Source: Actinomadura citrea (GTDB taxonomy: Bacteria > Actinomycetota > Actinomycetes > Streptosporangiales > Streptosporangiaceae). From it: a stretch of DNA of 64,000 nucleotides. The DNA lies in NCBI RefSeq assembly GCF_013409045.1, contig NZ_JACCBT010000001.1:5704001-5768000 (forward strand), read 5' to 3'. The position numbers were made by a program, and so were the translations under genes. The notes below the pieces were generated by a model. The model made no database searches and was not told the DNA's origin. It saw only the letters and a program-made list of their open reading frames with translations. Below are positions 24,362 through 33,406 of this stretch, piece after piece (position 1 is the first letter of the stretch; every line of letters starts with the position of its first letter).

Positions 24362-25486
24362 ATGAGCGCTGCCAACCGGGCACAGGTCATCACACGGTGG
24401 GGGGCCATCGCCTTCATGGCGGCCGCGGTCCTGACCGCCACCGCCGGTGGCTTCGCCCAGTCCTATGCCGGTCTCTATCACTGGGCCCTGGAACACGGCC
24501 TGCGGGGCTGGAAGGCCGAGTCGTTCCCCCTGCTGGTCGACCTGTTCATCATCGTCGGTGAACTCGGGTTGTTCCTGCTGGCCATCGACGCCTTCGTCAT
24601 CAAGCGCCGGGCCCTGATGAGCTGGCTCGACTTCTGCCTGCCGCTGACCATCGCCCTCGCGGGCTGGACGGCCAGCCTCATCTTCAACGTCGGCCACGTC
24701 GGCCACAAGACCTTCTCCTTCCAGGCGACCGCCGCGGTCCCTCCGATCGTGTCGATGCTCGGCCTGTTCGTCCTGCTGCGGACGCTCCACCGGTACGTGT
24801 CGCAGAAGACCGAGGAGGAGGAGGCCAAGCAGCCCGAGCCGCAGACGCGCGCGATCGCCGGGCCGGTCACGCTGAACCAGATCACGCTGATGCCGCTGCG
24901 CAACACCGGCCCGTTCCCGCAGATCCAGGTCCCCGGGTACTCCGGCAAGGCGATCGAGTCCGGGACCCCGGGCAGGGCCGAGGCCAAGCGTGCGCCCGCG
25001 GGCGAGGCCGCCCCGGCCGCGCCGGCCGCCTCCGCTCCGGCCGCGGCCCCCGCCGCGACCGAGGCCCCCGAGCCCGCGCCCGCGCCCGCACCCGCACCCG
25101 CCCCCGAGCCTGAGCCGGAGCTGGCCGTGGTCAGCGCCGCGTCGCGCGGCAGCCTCAACGGGCGCAGCTCCTACGGCGCCGCCCCCGAGGAGGCCGCGCC
25201 CGCCGGGCCCCCGCCGGAGAACCTGCGGTCCCTCGTCATCGACATCCTCGAACGCCGCCACGGCGACGTCGCCGCGACGCTCGCCGAGGTCAGGGCCGAG
25301 GGCTACCGCTGCGACGAGGCCGAGATCCAGCGGATCAGCGACAACCACTGGTTCCCGTACGCGGTGTACCGGCTGCTGGCCAAGCACCACGGCGACGGCG
25401 AGCTGGTCGCGCAGGAGCTGAGCGCCCAGGGCATCGTCTACGACCAGGTGACGCTGGACGCGCTCGTCCAGTCCTGGCGCGTCTGA
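24362..25486 (+). CDS. DUF2637-domain membrane protein
   Basis: A 374-residue protein with four transmembrane helices in its first 150 residues (ITRWGAIAFMAAAVLTATAG, FPLLVDLFIIVGELGLFLLA, LDFCLPLTIALAGWTASLIF, VPPIVSMLGLFVLLRTL), the DUF2637 pattern also seen in the Spd spread proteins of actinomycete conjugative elements. A long Ala/Pro/Glu-rich linker (about 215-265, with APAPAPAPAPEPEPE) leads to a C-terminal domain with two similar helix-turn-helix-like units (LRSLVIDILERRHGDVAATL and VYRLLAKHHGDGELVAQELS). GGGAG is 10 bp upstream. No transfer genes lie nearby, so a chromosomal housekeeping role is as likely as a plasmid origin. Confidence 0.8.
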   Translation: MSAANRAQVITRWGAIAFMAAAVLTATAGGFAQSYAGLYHWALEHGLRGWKAESFPLLVDLFIIVGELGLFLLAIDAFVIKRRALMSWLDFCLPLTIALAGWTASLIFNVGHVGHKTFSFQATAAVPPIVSMLGLFVLLRTLHRYVSQKTEEEEAKQPEPQTRAIAGPVTLNQITLMPLRNTGPFPQIQVPGYSGKAIESGTPGRAEAKRAPAGEAAPAAPAASAPAAAPAATEAPEPAPAPAPAPAPEPEPELAVVSAASRGSLNGRSSYGAAPEEAAPAGPPPENLRSLVIDILERRHGDVAATLAEVRAEGYRCDEAEIQRISDNHWFPYAVYRLLAKHHGDGELVAQELSAQGIVYDQVTLDALVQSWRV

Positions 25487-25509
25487 CCCCGCGCCCGTCC
25501 GCGCGTTCC

Positions 25510-25543
25510 GGACCGGCCGCCCGCCACCGCGGGCGGCCGGTCC
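25510..25543. terminator. Bidirectional hairpin
   Basis: Perfect 15-bp inverted repeat GGACCGGCCGCCCGC / GCGGGCGGCCGGTCC with a 4-base loop, between the convergent DUF2637 and dehydrogenase genes. Confidence 0.8.
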
Positions 25544-25549
25544 GCGCTT

Positions 25550-26326
25550 TCACCGCCTTGGGCCCGCATCCTCGGACTCGCGCCGCCGCTCCTCGGACGG
25601 GTCGGTCCGCAGCCGCGCGTGCAGGCCGCCGTCCACGCGAAGGACGTGCCCGTTGAGCTGCGACGCCGCCGGGGACGCCAGGAACAGCGCCGCGTCCGCG
25701 ACCTCCTCCGGCGCGGTGGTGCGCCCGGCCGGGAGGTCGGTCGCGGGCCGGACCTCCCCGCCGACGCTGGCGGGAGCGATGCAGTTCGCGCGGATGCCGA
25801 GTCCGCCCAGTTCTACGGCGATCGCCCGGCTGAGCGCCTCGATTCCCGCCTTGGTCACGTCGTAGGCGCTCTGGTCCTCGTGCGCGCGGGATCCGCCCGG
25901 CGAGGACAGGCTGACGATCGTCCCGCCGCGCCCGGCGTCGCGCCAGTGGCGGACCGCCCGCACCGACAGCAGGTACGCCGAGCGCAGGTTGGCGGCGATC
26001 ACCGCGTCCCAGACGCCGGCGTCGATGTCGATGAACGGGGTGCGCAGCCCGGTCATCGCGGCGTTGTTGACGAGCACGTCCAGGCCGCCGTCCCGCGCGA
26101 CCCTGGCGAAGACGGCGTCGGCGACGTCCTCGCGGGCCAGGTCGCCGGGCATCGTCGCCACCCGCGGGTCGCCGTCGTGGACCGCGAGGCCGCCGGCGTC
26201 CACGTCGACGGCGAGCACGGCGGCGCCCGCGTCGGCGAACCGCCGTACCAGCGCGCGGCCGATCAGCCCCGCCGCGCCGGTGACCAGCACCCGCTCCCCC
26301 GTGTAGTCGAACCGGACAGCGCTCAT
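25550..26326 (-). CDS. Short-chain dehydrogenase/reductase
   Basis: A 258-residue NAD(P)-dependent SDR. Cofactor motif VTGAAGLIGRAL (TGxxxGxG variant with a Leu), LVNNAAMTG, catalytic Ser in SLSSPGGS and YxxxK as YDVTKAG; the acidic VDVD after beta-2 suggests NAD preference. It is the last gene of the LacI-controlled ABC operon, overlapping the upstream permease by ATGA, so it probably oxidises or reduces the imported substrate. The substrate is unknown; sugar alcohols or hydroxyacids are common for this arrangement. Confidence 0.9.
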   Translation of the reverse strand: MSAVRFDYTGERVLVTGAAGLIGRALVRRFADAGAAVLAVDVDAGGLAVHDGDPRVATMPGDLAREDVADAVFARVARDGGLDVLVNNAAMTGLRTPFIDIDAGVWDAVIAANLRSAYLLSVRAVRHWRDAGRGGTIVSLSSPGGSRAHEDQSAYDVTKAGIEALSRAIAVELGGLGIRANCIAPASVGGEVRPATDLPAGRTTAPEEVADAALFLASPAASQLNGHVLRVDGGLHARLRTDPSEERRRESEDAGPRR

Positions 26327-27177
26327 TCGGCCGGGGCCTCCCTCACCTGCGCGACGATCTGCGTCGGGTTGACGAACATCAGGGCGATGACCAGCAGCAC
26401 CGCCGACAGGGCCATGTAGATGACGGCCATCGCGTCGATGGCCTGGGCTGCGCGGATCCCGGGCGTGAACGCGGCGCTGTACAGCGCGACGACCAGCGTC
26501 TGGCTGTCGGCGTCCGCCACCAGGAACGTCAGCTCGAACATGGCGACGGTCCGCACGAGGACCAGGATCCCGGCGGCGAGGATCCCCGGCAGCAGGAGCG
26601 GCACCAGCACCCGCGCGAACACCTGCCGGGTGCGGGCGCCGCACATCCGCGCCGCCGACTCCACGTTCGCGTCGATCTGCTCCACGAACGGCGTCATCAC
26701 CAGCACGACGAACGGCAGCGCCGGGACGAGGTTCGCCGCGATCACGCCCGTCATCGTCCCGGCCAGGTGCACCTTGTACAGGACGGTCGCGAGCGGGATC
26801 CCGTAGGTGATCGGCGGCAGCACCACGGGGAGCAGCAGCAGGACCGTCACGATCCGCTTGCCGGGAAAGTCGCGCCGTGCCAGCGCGTACCCGGCCGGGA
26901 CGCCGATGAGCAGCGACAGCGCGACCACGATCAGCGTGATCTCCAGCGTCGCGGTCAGCACGTCGCCGAGCGCGAACTCCGCCCAGGCGTCGGAGTACCA
27001 CGCGCCGGTGAAGCCCTGCGGCAGCCACCCGCCGAACCATTTCGTGCCGAACGAGTTCACGACCACCGACAGGATCAGCGCGGCCAGGTTCACCAGGAAG
27101 AACGCGACGAACAGCCAGACGGCCCAGCCGCCCGGCCTGCTCGTCGGCGGCCGGCGCGGGCGCGAGACGACGGTCAT
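26323..27177 (-). CDS. ABC transporter permease (PotC/FbpB-like)
   Basis: A 284-residue inner-membrane permease with six helices. The cytoplasmic EAA loop reads ESAARMCGARTRQVFARVLVPLLLPG. Starts in an ATGA overlap with the preceding permease and ends in an ATGA overlap with the dehydrogenase gene. Together with the second permease, ATPase and lipoprotein it forms an importer of the spermidine/putrescine, iron(III) or phosphonate type. Confidence 0.9.
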   Translation of the reverse strand: MTVVSRPRRPPTSRPGGWAVWLFVAFFLVNLAALILSVVVNSFGTKWFGGWLPQGFTGAWYSDAWAEFALGDVLTATLEITLIVVALSLLIGVPAGYALARRDFPGKRIVTVLLLLPVVLPPITYGIPLATVLYKVHLAGTMTGVIAANLVPALPFVVLVMTPFVEQIDANVESAARMCGARTRQVFARVLVPLLLPGILAAGILVLVRTVAMFELTFLVADADSQTLVVALYSAAFTPGIRAAQAIDAMAVIYMALSAVLLVIALMFVNPTQIVAQVREAPAE

Positions 27178-28100
27178 GATCCCTTACCTCCCGACGCGGG
27201 CCCGGTGTAGAGGCGGCCGCGCAGCAGCAGCGTGACCGCGATGACGAGCAGCTCGAACACGCCCATCAGCACGGCGATGGTGGAGGCCATCGAGTAGTCG
27301 TACTTCTCGAACGCCGCCTGGTAGGCCGCGATCGCCATCACCCGCGTCTCCCCGGCCGGCTCGCCGACGAGGTTCGCGGACGGGAACACCGAGAACGCCA
27401 GCACGAACGCGAGCACGAACGTCGTCGCTAGCCCCGGCGCGAGCAGCGGCAGCACGATCCGCCGCATCCGCTGCCAGGGCCCGGCGCCGAGCGTGGCCGC
27501 GGCGCGCTCCAGCGTCGGATCGATGCCCGACATGTAGGCCAGCACCAGCAGGAACGCGAACGGGAACCCGGTGATGAGCAGCGAGAACAGCACGCCCCAG
27601 TAGTTGTAGACGAGCCGGACGGGTTCGTCCACGACGCCGAGGTCGAGCAGCACCCGGTTGAACCAGCCCTTGGGGCCGAGGTAGCGCAGCAGGCCGTCCG
27701 CGACCAGGACCGTGCCGAGCGTCACCGGCAGGACGAGGAGCGCCGTCAGCGGCCGCCGGCCGCGGAACCGGCCGCGCAGCCGGTACGCGATCGGCACCGA
27801 CGCGCCGACGTTGATCAGGGCGGCGGGCAGCGCCAGCCTGAGCGTCTTGCCGATGGTGCCGCGCTGGTAGGAGTCGCGGAAGAAGGCGGCGTAGTTGCCG
27901 AACGGGCCGCCGCCGTCCTTCGGCTGCAGCGAAAGCCCCATTCCGTACATCATCGGGTAGAGGAACAGCAGCGCGACGACGAGCACGGCGGGCGCCAGCA
28001 GGAGCAGCACGCGGTCGACGCCGCGCTCGGCGAGCCGGTGCCGCAGGCCGCCGCGCCGGGGCATCCGTGCCTCGCCGCGGGCGGGGGCCTCAACCGCCAT
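27174..28100 (-). CDS. ABC transporter permease (PotB-like)
   Basis: A 308-residue permease with six helices, starting after a basic RRGGLRHRLAERG segment. EAA loop: LERAAATLGAGPWQRMRRIVLPLLAPG. Its start overlaps the ATPase gene by 11 bp and its end overlaps the next permease by ATGA. It pairs with that permease as the heterodimeric channel. Confidence 0.9.
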   Translation of the reverse strand: MAVEAPARGEARMPRRGGLRHRLAERGVDRVLLLLAPAVLVVALLFLYPMMYGMGLSLQPKDGGGPFGNYAAFFRDSYQRGTIGKTLRLALPAALINVGASVPIAYRLRGRFRGRRPLTALLVLPVTLGTVLVADGLLRYLGPKGWFNRVLLDLGVVDEPVRLVYNYWGVLFSLLITGFPFAFLLVLAYMSGIDPTLERAAATLGAGPWQRMRRIVLPLLAPGLATTFVLAFVLAFSVFPSANLVGEPAGETRVMAIAAYQAAFEKYDYSMASTIAVLMGVFELLVIAVTLLLRGRLYTGPASGGKGS

Positions 28101-29271
28101 CGCGCGCCCCCGTCTCCCCGAGCGCCTCGGCGGCGGGTCGGTCGAGCGCCCGCGCCGCCTCCCGCACGCTCTCCCCGAACACGAGCACGCGCTCGGGCGG
28201 GACGGTCAGCGCGACCCGCTCCCCCGGCGCGACCCGCTCCGGCGTCCTGAAATGGATGACGCGCCCGCCGTCCGTCACGGCCTCGGCGGCGACCTCCCGG
28301 CCGTGGAACTCCGCCACCTCGACGCGGACCCTCACGAGGTTCTCGGCCGTCGCCGTGTCGGGGGACCCGGCGACCTGGAAGTCCTCCGGCCGGACGGCCG
28401 CGACCGCGCGCGGCCCGCCGATCGGCTGCCGGCTCCGCCCGGTCAGGGTCAGCCCGCTCTCGCCGCCGAGCCGGACCGTCCCGTCGCCGGACGACAGGAC
28501 GGGCAGCTCCAGCAGGTTCCGGTAGCCCATGAACCCGGCGATGTAGGTGCCGGCCGGGTGGGTGTAGACGTCCTCGGGCGTCCCGATCTGCTCGATCCGT
28601 CCCGAGCGCAGCACCACGACCCGGTCGGCGAGCGCGAGCGCCTCCTCCTGGTCGTGCGTCACGTAGACGGTGGTCAGTCCGAGATCCTGGTGGATGCGCC
28701 GGATCTCGGTGCGCATCTGCACGCGGAGCTTGGCGTCCAGGTTGGACAGCGGCTCGTCCATCAGCACGAGCCTCGGCCGCAGCACGATCGCGCGGGCGAT
28801 CGCGACCCGCTGCTGCTGGCCGCCCGACAGCTGTCCGGGCAGCCTGCCGGCGTGCTCGGTCAGCTCGACGGTGCGCAGCGCCTCGTCCACCCTCCGCGCG
28901 GTCTCCGCCTTCCCGACCCGCCGCACCGACAACCCGAACGCCACGTTCCTGCGGACGGACAGGTGCGGGAACAGCGCGTAGTTCTGGAACACCATCCCGA
29001 ACCCGCGCCGCTCCGGCGGCAGCGTGTCGATGCGCTCCTCGTCCAGCCAGATCGCGCCGCCGGACAGCGGCAGCAGCCCGGCCAGGCAGTTCAGCGCGGT
29101 GGACTTCCCGCATCCGGACGGTCCGAGCAGCGCGATGAACTCGCCGCCCTCGATCAGCAGATCGAACCCGCTCAGCGCGGTCGCCTTCCCGAACCGCCGC
29201 GTGACGCCGTCCAGGCGCAGCCGCCCGAACCCGGGCCGCGCGTCCCGCTCCGTCGCGGTGCCGAGCGTCAT
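28090..29271 (-). CDS. ABC transporter ATP-binding protein (PotA/FbpC-like)
   Basis: A 393-residue ATPase. Walker A GPSGCGKST, Q-loop VFQNYALFPHL, signature LSGGQQQRVAIARA, Walker B RLVLMDEPLSNLD and H-loop YVTHDQEEAL are all intact. A C-terminal TOBE-type regulatory domain (about 270-380, RPEDFQVAG, FHGREVAAEAV) marks it as a PotA/FbpC relative. ATG 29271 overlaps the stop of the binding-protein gene. It energises the two downstream permeases. Confidence 0.93.
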   Translation of the reverse strand: MTLGTATERDARPGFGRLRLDGVTRRFGKATALSGFDLLIEGGEFIALLGPSGCGKSTALNCLAGLLPLSGGAIWLDEERIDTLPPERRGFGMVFQNYALFPHLSVRRNVAFGLSVRRVGKAETARRVDEALRTVELTEHAGRLPGQLSGGQQQRVAIARAIVLRPRLVLMDEPLSNLDAKLRVQMRTEIRRIHQDLGLTTVYVTHDQEEALALADRVVVLRSGRIEQIGTPEDVYTHPAGTYIAGFMGYRNLLELPVLSSGDGTVRLGGESGLTLTGRSRQPIGGPRAVAAVRPEDFQVAGSPDTATAENLVRVRVEVAEFHGREVAAEAVTDGGRVIHFRTPERVAPGERVALTVPPERVLVFGESVREAARALDRPAAEALGETGARDGG

Positions 29272-30482
29272 GACTGCTTGACCTTCTGCCCGCCCACCTC
29301 GCGGTCCCAGCGGTCGAAGGCGGCGACGAGCGCCCTGGCGTCGAGCGGCGGGGCCTTGGGGCTGCCGGCGATGAGCGAGTCGTACTCCGGGCGGCCGTAC
29401 TCCTTGATCGCCTTCTGGCTCTCGGCCGGGGCCATGTCGAGCGTCACGCCCTTCACAGCGGGGCCCGGGTAGAAGTAGCCCCTGTCGTAGGTGATCGCCT
29501 GCTGCTTCGGCTGGAGCGCGAACTTCACCAGGTCGAGCAGGACGGCGAGCTTCCCGCCGGACACGCCCTTCGGGACGACCATGTAGTGGGCGTCGGTGAC
29601 CCAGGTGAAGCCCTCCAGGGGCTGGATCCGCACGTCCTTCGGCACCTGGCCGAGGACGCGCGGGTTGATGTCCCAGCCGGTGGTGCTGAGGATGATGTCG
29701 CGGGTGCCCTCGCCCAGTTCCTTCATCGTCTGCGAGGTGCCGGTCGGGTAGTACTCGATGTACCGGTCGAGGTCCTTGAGGTAGGTCCAGGTCTTGGGCC
29801 AGCCGTTCGAGGGGTCCTTGGGGTCGGGGTCCTTGAGGATGTAGGGCAGGCCCATGAGCCACGTCCGTCCGGGGCCGGAGTTGGACGGGCGGGCGTACTC
29901 CAGCTTTTTCGGATGCGCCTTCGCCCAGGCCAGCAGGGCCTCGGCCGTCTTCGGCGGGTCCGGGACCCTCTTCGGGTCGTACTCCAGCAGCGGGCCGGAG
30001 GGGTAGTACGTCACGACGACGCCCCGGCCCTGCGCGAGGTCCTGCATCTTGGCGGCGGGCTCCAGGTACTGCGACCTCAGATCGGGCAGCTTGGCGGCGT
30101 ACCTGCCCGCGAGGTCGACCCACAGGTTCTGCTCCAGGCCGGCGGAGAGGCCGTCGGTGCCGGTCAGCACGAGGTCGATGTCGAGGCGTCCGGCGTCCTG
30201 CTGCGCCTTGACCTTGCCGGCCAGCTCGGGCGCGGTGGCCTTGGTGTAGGTGATCCTGCCGACGAGCTCCGGGTGCTCCTTCCTGTAGTTCTCGAAGATC
30301 TGCTGGGTGAGCTGGAGGTTGCCGGCGACGTCGATGATGTTGAGGGTGACGGGCTTGGACGGGAGCCGGACGTCCGAGGCGGCCGGTTCGGAGGCGGCGC
30401 CGCCCGAGTCGGGCGCCCCGCAGGCGGTCATCAGCAGGCCGGCGGCGGCGAGGGTGAGGAGTGCGGATCGAGGAGTTCTCAT
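29268..30482 (-). CDS. ABC transporter substrate-binding lipoprotein
   Basis: A 404-residue extracellular solute-binding protein of the spermidine/iron/2-aminoethylphosphonate cluster (family 1-like). Lipoprotein signal: MRTPRSALLTLAAAGLLMTAC, with the lipobox LMTAC. The mature part begins with an acidic, Ala/Ser-rich spacer and VTLNIIDVAGNLQLTQQIF. It contains domain-hinge features such as GRTWLMGLPYILKDPD and WDINPRVLGQVPKDV. First structural gene after the LacI regulator (45 bp gap). The ligand cannot be told from sequence. Confidence 0.9.
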   Translation of the reverse strand: MRTPRSALLTLAAAGLLMTACGAPDSGGAASEPAASDVRLPSKPVTLNIIDVAGNLQLTQQIFENYRKEHPELVGRITYTKATAPELAGKVKAQQDAGRLDIDLVLTGTDGLSAGLEQNLWVDLAGRYAAKLPDLRSQYLEPAAKMQDLAQGRGVVVTYYPSGPLLEYDPKRVPDPPKTAEALLAWAKAHPKKLEYARPSNSGPGRTWLMGLPYILKDPDPKDPSNGWPKTWTYLKDLDRYIEYYPTGTSQTMKELGEGTRDIILSTTGWDINPRVLGQVPKDVRIQPLEGFTWVTDAHYMVVPKGVSGGKLAVLLDLVKFALQPKQQAITYDRGYFYPGPAVKGVTLDMAPAESQKAIKEYGRPEYDSLIAGSPKAPPLDARALVAAFDRWDREVGGQKVKQS

Positions 30483-30527
30483 GGCGGATCCTCCAGGCAG
30501 GACGTGCGGTCCTACGGGCTGGGCCGG

Positions 30528-31571
30528 TCACGCCGGCCCGGTGGTGCCTCTGATCAGCAGTCGGGTCGCCAGCTCGGTCGCCGGCGGCAGCGGAGGCGCC
30601 TTGGGCGCCCGGGGGTCGAGCATCGCGTGCACGGTCGCGGCGGCCGCCCGCGACAGCGCGTTGACGGGCATGGCCACGCTGGTGAGCGGCGGGTTGGTCA
30701 TCGAGGCCATCGGGACGTCGTCGAACCCGACGATGCTGAGCTCGCCGGGCACCGGCACGCCGCGCGCGGCGAGCCGGGACAGCACGCCGAGCGCGACCAG
30801 GTCGTTGTAGGCGAACACCGCGGTGACGCCCGCGGCGAGCACCTCGTCCGCCGCCCGGTACCCGCCGGTGAAGCGCGGCTCGTACGGGCCGAGGTCCACC
30901 GGCTCGATGCCGCGTTCCGCGCAGGCGGCGCCGAGGAACCTGCGCCGCTGCCGGTTGGACCAGGAGTTGGCGGGGCCGGAGAGGTAGGCGCAGCGGCGGT
31001 GGCCGAGCGCGTGGACGTGCGCGACCGCCTGCTCCATGCCGGGCCGGAAGTCCAGCAGGACCGAGGGCGCCGCCCCGCTGGTCCGGTTCGCCAGCACCAC
31101 GGCGGTTCTGGCCGCGACGGCGCGCAGCCGCGCCCCGGTCATGCGCGGGGCGCACAGGATCAGCCCGTCCACCCGCTCCACCATGGCCTCGGCCAGCCGG
31201 ACCTCCGTCGCGGTGTCCTCGTCGGTATCGGCCAGGAACACCGCGTACTCGGTGTCCCGGAAGTAGGCCTCGACGCCCTTGATGAACGGCGCGAAGAACG
31301 GGTTGGCGATGTCGGGGACGATCAGGCCGACGTTGCGGGTGCGCCCGAGGACCAGCGACTGCGCCGCCCGGTTCGGCCGGTAGCCCAGCCGTTCGGCGCA
31401 TTCGAGCACGCGCCGCCGGGTCTCGGCGTTCACGAGCTCGGGATTGTTCAGGGCGCGCGACACCGTGGACGGCGACACCCCGGCGAGCCTCGCCACGGCC
31501 CGGATCGAGGCCCGGGGGCCCTCGGCACGGCGGCGCCCGGTCGCGCCTCCGCCGGTGCCCGTACCGCCCAT
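30528..31571 (-). CDS. LacI-family transcriptional regulator
   Basis: A 347-residue repressor. The helix-turn-helix and hinge (IRAVARLAGVSPSTVSRALNNPELV, LGYRPNRAAQSLVLGRTRNVG) follow a Gly/Arg-rich leader of 20 residues. The periplasmic-binding-protein-like effector domain spans about 80-345 (LIVPDIANPFFAPFIKGVE, FAYNDLVALGVLSRLAARG, SIVGFDDVP). ATG 31571 sits only about 8 bp after a predicted -10 box and has no ribosome site, implying a leaderless or nearly leaderless mRNA. It heads the ABC importer operon and is probably its regulator and its own repressor. Confidence 0.93.
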   Translation of the reverse strand: MGGTGTGGGATGRRRAEGPRASIRAVARLAGVSPSTVSRALNNPELVNAETRRRVLECAERLGYRPNRAAQSLVLGRTRNVGLIVPDIANPFFAPFIKGVEAYFRDTEYAVFLADTDEDTATEVRLAEAMVERVDGLILCAPRMTGARLRAVAARTAVVLANRTSGAAPSVLLDFRPGMEQAVAHVHALGHRRCAYLSGPANSWSNRQRRRFLGAACAERGIEPVDLGPYEPRFTGGYRAADEVLAAGVTAVFAYNDLVALGVLSRLAARGVPVPGELSIVGFDDVPMASMTNPPLTSVAMPVNALSRAAAATVHAMLDPRAPKAPPLPPATELATRLLIRGTTGPA

Positions 31572-31578
31572 GCCGAGG

Positions 31579-31608
31579 AGTATGAAAACGTTTGCGGAAC
31601 AGTGTCAA
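31579..31608 (-). promoter_or_regulatory. lacI-type gene promoter with AAACGTTT operator
   Basis: On the minus strand TTGACA (complement of 31603-31608) and CATACT (complement of 31579-31584) are spaced 18 bp. The spacer holds the perfect palindrome AAACGTTT (31586-31593), the core of LacI-family operators, so the regulator would occlude its own promoter. Confidence 0.7.
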
Positions 31609-31621
31609 GAGCCCGGCGGAA

Positions 31622-31652
31622 AGCCCCCGGCCGGGCGGGGTGGCCGGGGGCT
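31622..31652 (-). terminator. Hairpin downstream of the MFS exporter gene
   Basis: Inverted repeat AGCCCCCGGCC / GGCCGGGGGCT, 11 bp, with a 9-base loop, 17 bp beyond the stop of the leftward gene. Confidence 0.65.
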
Positions 31653-31668
31653 CTCGGTCGGGGCCGGG

Positions 31669-33384
31669 TCAGGCGGCGCCGCGCCCCGCCTTCTGCGGCG
31701 CGGGCTCGTCGGCGACGGCGTCGTCGTCGTGCACGTACCGGCGCCCGCGCAGCAGCGACACCAGCGCCGCCACCAGCGACATCGCGATCGCCAGGCCGAA
31801 CACGATGACCAGGCCGTGGTGGAACGGCTCGGAGATCAGGTGCGGGAAGTACGAGCGGCCGGTGAGCGTGGCCACGTCGTCCGGCGCGAGCCCGCCGAGC
31901 ACGTGGAACGGAGCGAGTAGGTTCTGGATCGGGTTGTATCCGAGGAACGCCGCGAACAGCGTGCCGACCGGCGGCAGTTCGCCCACCCGCGCGGCCGGCC
32001 CGGCCGGAACGCCGTGCTCGGTCAGGCCCTGCGTCAGCGTCCTCGGCAGCGTGTCGGCCAGGCCGGCGATCATCAGCGAGAAGAACACGCCGATCGACAG
32101 CACCATGCCGGCGTTCATGAAGGTGGCGCGCATCCCGGAGGCCACGCCGCGCTGGTCCGCCGGGACCGAATTCATGATCGCGGTGGTGTTGGGGGCGGCG
32201 AACAGCCCGGAGCCGATCCCGTTGAGGAAGATCAGCAGCGCGAAGGTGGTGTACCCGAAGTCGGTCGGGATCACCAGCAGCCCGGCGAAGGCCAGCGCCG
32301 ACAGCACCAACCCGCCGGAGGCGAACGCGCGGGCGCCGTGCCGGTCGGACAGGTGCCCGGAGAGCGGCCCGGCGACCAGGAAGCCGGCGGTGAGCGGCAG
32401 CAGGTAGATGCCCGCCCACAGCGGGGTGTCCTCGTAGTCGTAGCCGTGCAGCGGCAGCCAGATGCCCTGCAGCCAGATGATCAGCATGAACTGCATCCCG
32501 CCGCGCGAGATCGCGGCGAGCAGCCCGGCCAGGTTGCCGGCCGCGAAGGCCCGGATGCGGAACAGGCTCAGGTGGAACATCGGCTGCTCGACCCTGGTCT
32601 CGATCCAGCAGAACACCGCCAGGACGGCGAGGCCGCCGATCACCCCGGCGAGCACCCAGGGATTCGTCCAGCCCATGTCGTGCCCGCCGTAGGGCTGGAT
32701 GCCGTAGGTGATCGCGGCGAGCAGCGCGGTCAGCCCCACCGCGAACGTCACGTTGCCGAGCCAGTCGATCCTGGCGCCCACCGCCCGCTTGGCGGTCTCG
32801 ACGAGGCTCCGGTACGCCCAGATCGTCCCGACGATCCCGATGGGCGCCGAGGCGAAGAACACCAGCCGCCAGTTGATCTCGCTCAGCAGCCCACCGGCGA
32901 CCAGGCCGATGAACGTCCCGGCGATCCCCGCGACCTGGTTGACGCCCATTGCCATGCCGCGCCGGTGGGCGGGGAACGCGTCGGTGAGGATCGCGGCCGA
33001 GTTCGCCATCAGCATGGCGCCGCCGATCCCCTGGAGCACCCGCCAGCCGATGAGCCAGAGCGCACCGGCGCCCCCGTGCAGCGGGTCGAGCGCCAGCACG
33101 AGCGTCCCGACCGTGAAGACCGCGAACCCGGCGTTGTACATCCGGACGCGCCCGAACATGTCCCCGAGCCGCCCGAGCGTCACCACCAGCACGGCCGAGA
33201 CGAGCATGTAGCCCATCAGCATCCAGAGCAGGTAGCTGACATTGCCCGGTTCGAGGGGGTTCAGATGGATGCCGCGGAAGATCGCCGGCAGCGAGATGAT
33301 CACGATCGATGAGTTGACCGTGGCCAACAGCATGCCCAGCGTCGTGTTGCTCAGCGCGATCCACGAATAGTGCTTGGACGGCAC
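31669..33384 (-). CDS. MFS transporter, DHA2 (14-helix) drug-efflux family
   Basis: A 571-residue proton-driven exporter with about 14 hydrophobic helices. Motif A is LGRLGDMFGRVRMYN, and motif C-like GVNQVAGIAGTFIGLVAGGLL marks the antiporter type. The sequence runs from MPSKHYSWIALSNTTLGMLLATVNSSIVIISLP, a common EmrB/QacA start. GTG is the start codon, preceded by GGGGAGGGGG. A single inverted repeat near the divergent promoter may be the operator. No TetR or MarR gene is next to it. Confidence 0.92.
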   Translation of the reverse strand: MPSKHYSWIALSNTTLGMLLATVNSSIVIISLPAIFRGIHLNPLEPGNVSYLLWMLMGYMLVSAVLVVTLGRLGDMFGRVRMYNAGFAVFTVGTLVLALDPLHGGAGALWLIGWRVLQGIGGAMLMANSAAILTDAFPAHRRGMAMGVNQVAGIAGTFIGLVAGGLLSEINWRLVFFASAPIGIVGTIWAYRSLVETAKRAVGARIDWLGNVTFAVGLTALLAAITYGIQPYGGHDMGWTNPWVLAGVIGGLAVLAVFCWIETRVEQPMFHLSLFRIRAFAAGNLAGLLAAISRGGMQFMLIIWLQGIWLPLHGYDYEDTPLWAGIYLLPLTAGFLVAGPLSGHLSDRHGARAFASGGLVLSALAFAGLLVIPTDFGYTTFALLIFLNGIGSGLFAAPNTTAIMNSVPADQRGVASGMRATFMNAGMVLSIGVFFSLMIAGLADTLPRTLTQGLTEHGVPAGPAARVGELPPVGTLFAAFLGYNPIQNLLAPFHVLGGLAPDDVATLTGRSYFPHLISEPFHHGLVIVFGLAIAMSLVAALVSLLRGRRYVHDDDAVADEPAPQKAGRGAA

Positions 33385-33406
33385 GCCGCCCCCTCCCCGT
33401 CTCAGA

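Noticed and set aside
24362..25486. Conjugative plasmid remnant at the DUF2637 gene
   Set aside because: DUF2637 also occurs on chromosomes; no Tra, replication or integrase genes flank it.
28090..31608. A 1172-codon minus-strand frame as one giant gene
   Set aside because: Only its last third is the ABC ATPase (start ATG 29271). The rest is a shadow of the binding-protein and LacI genes.
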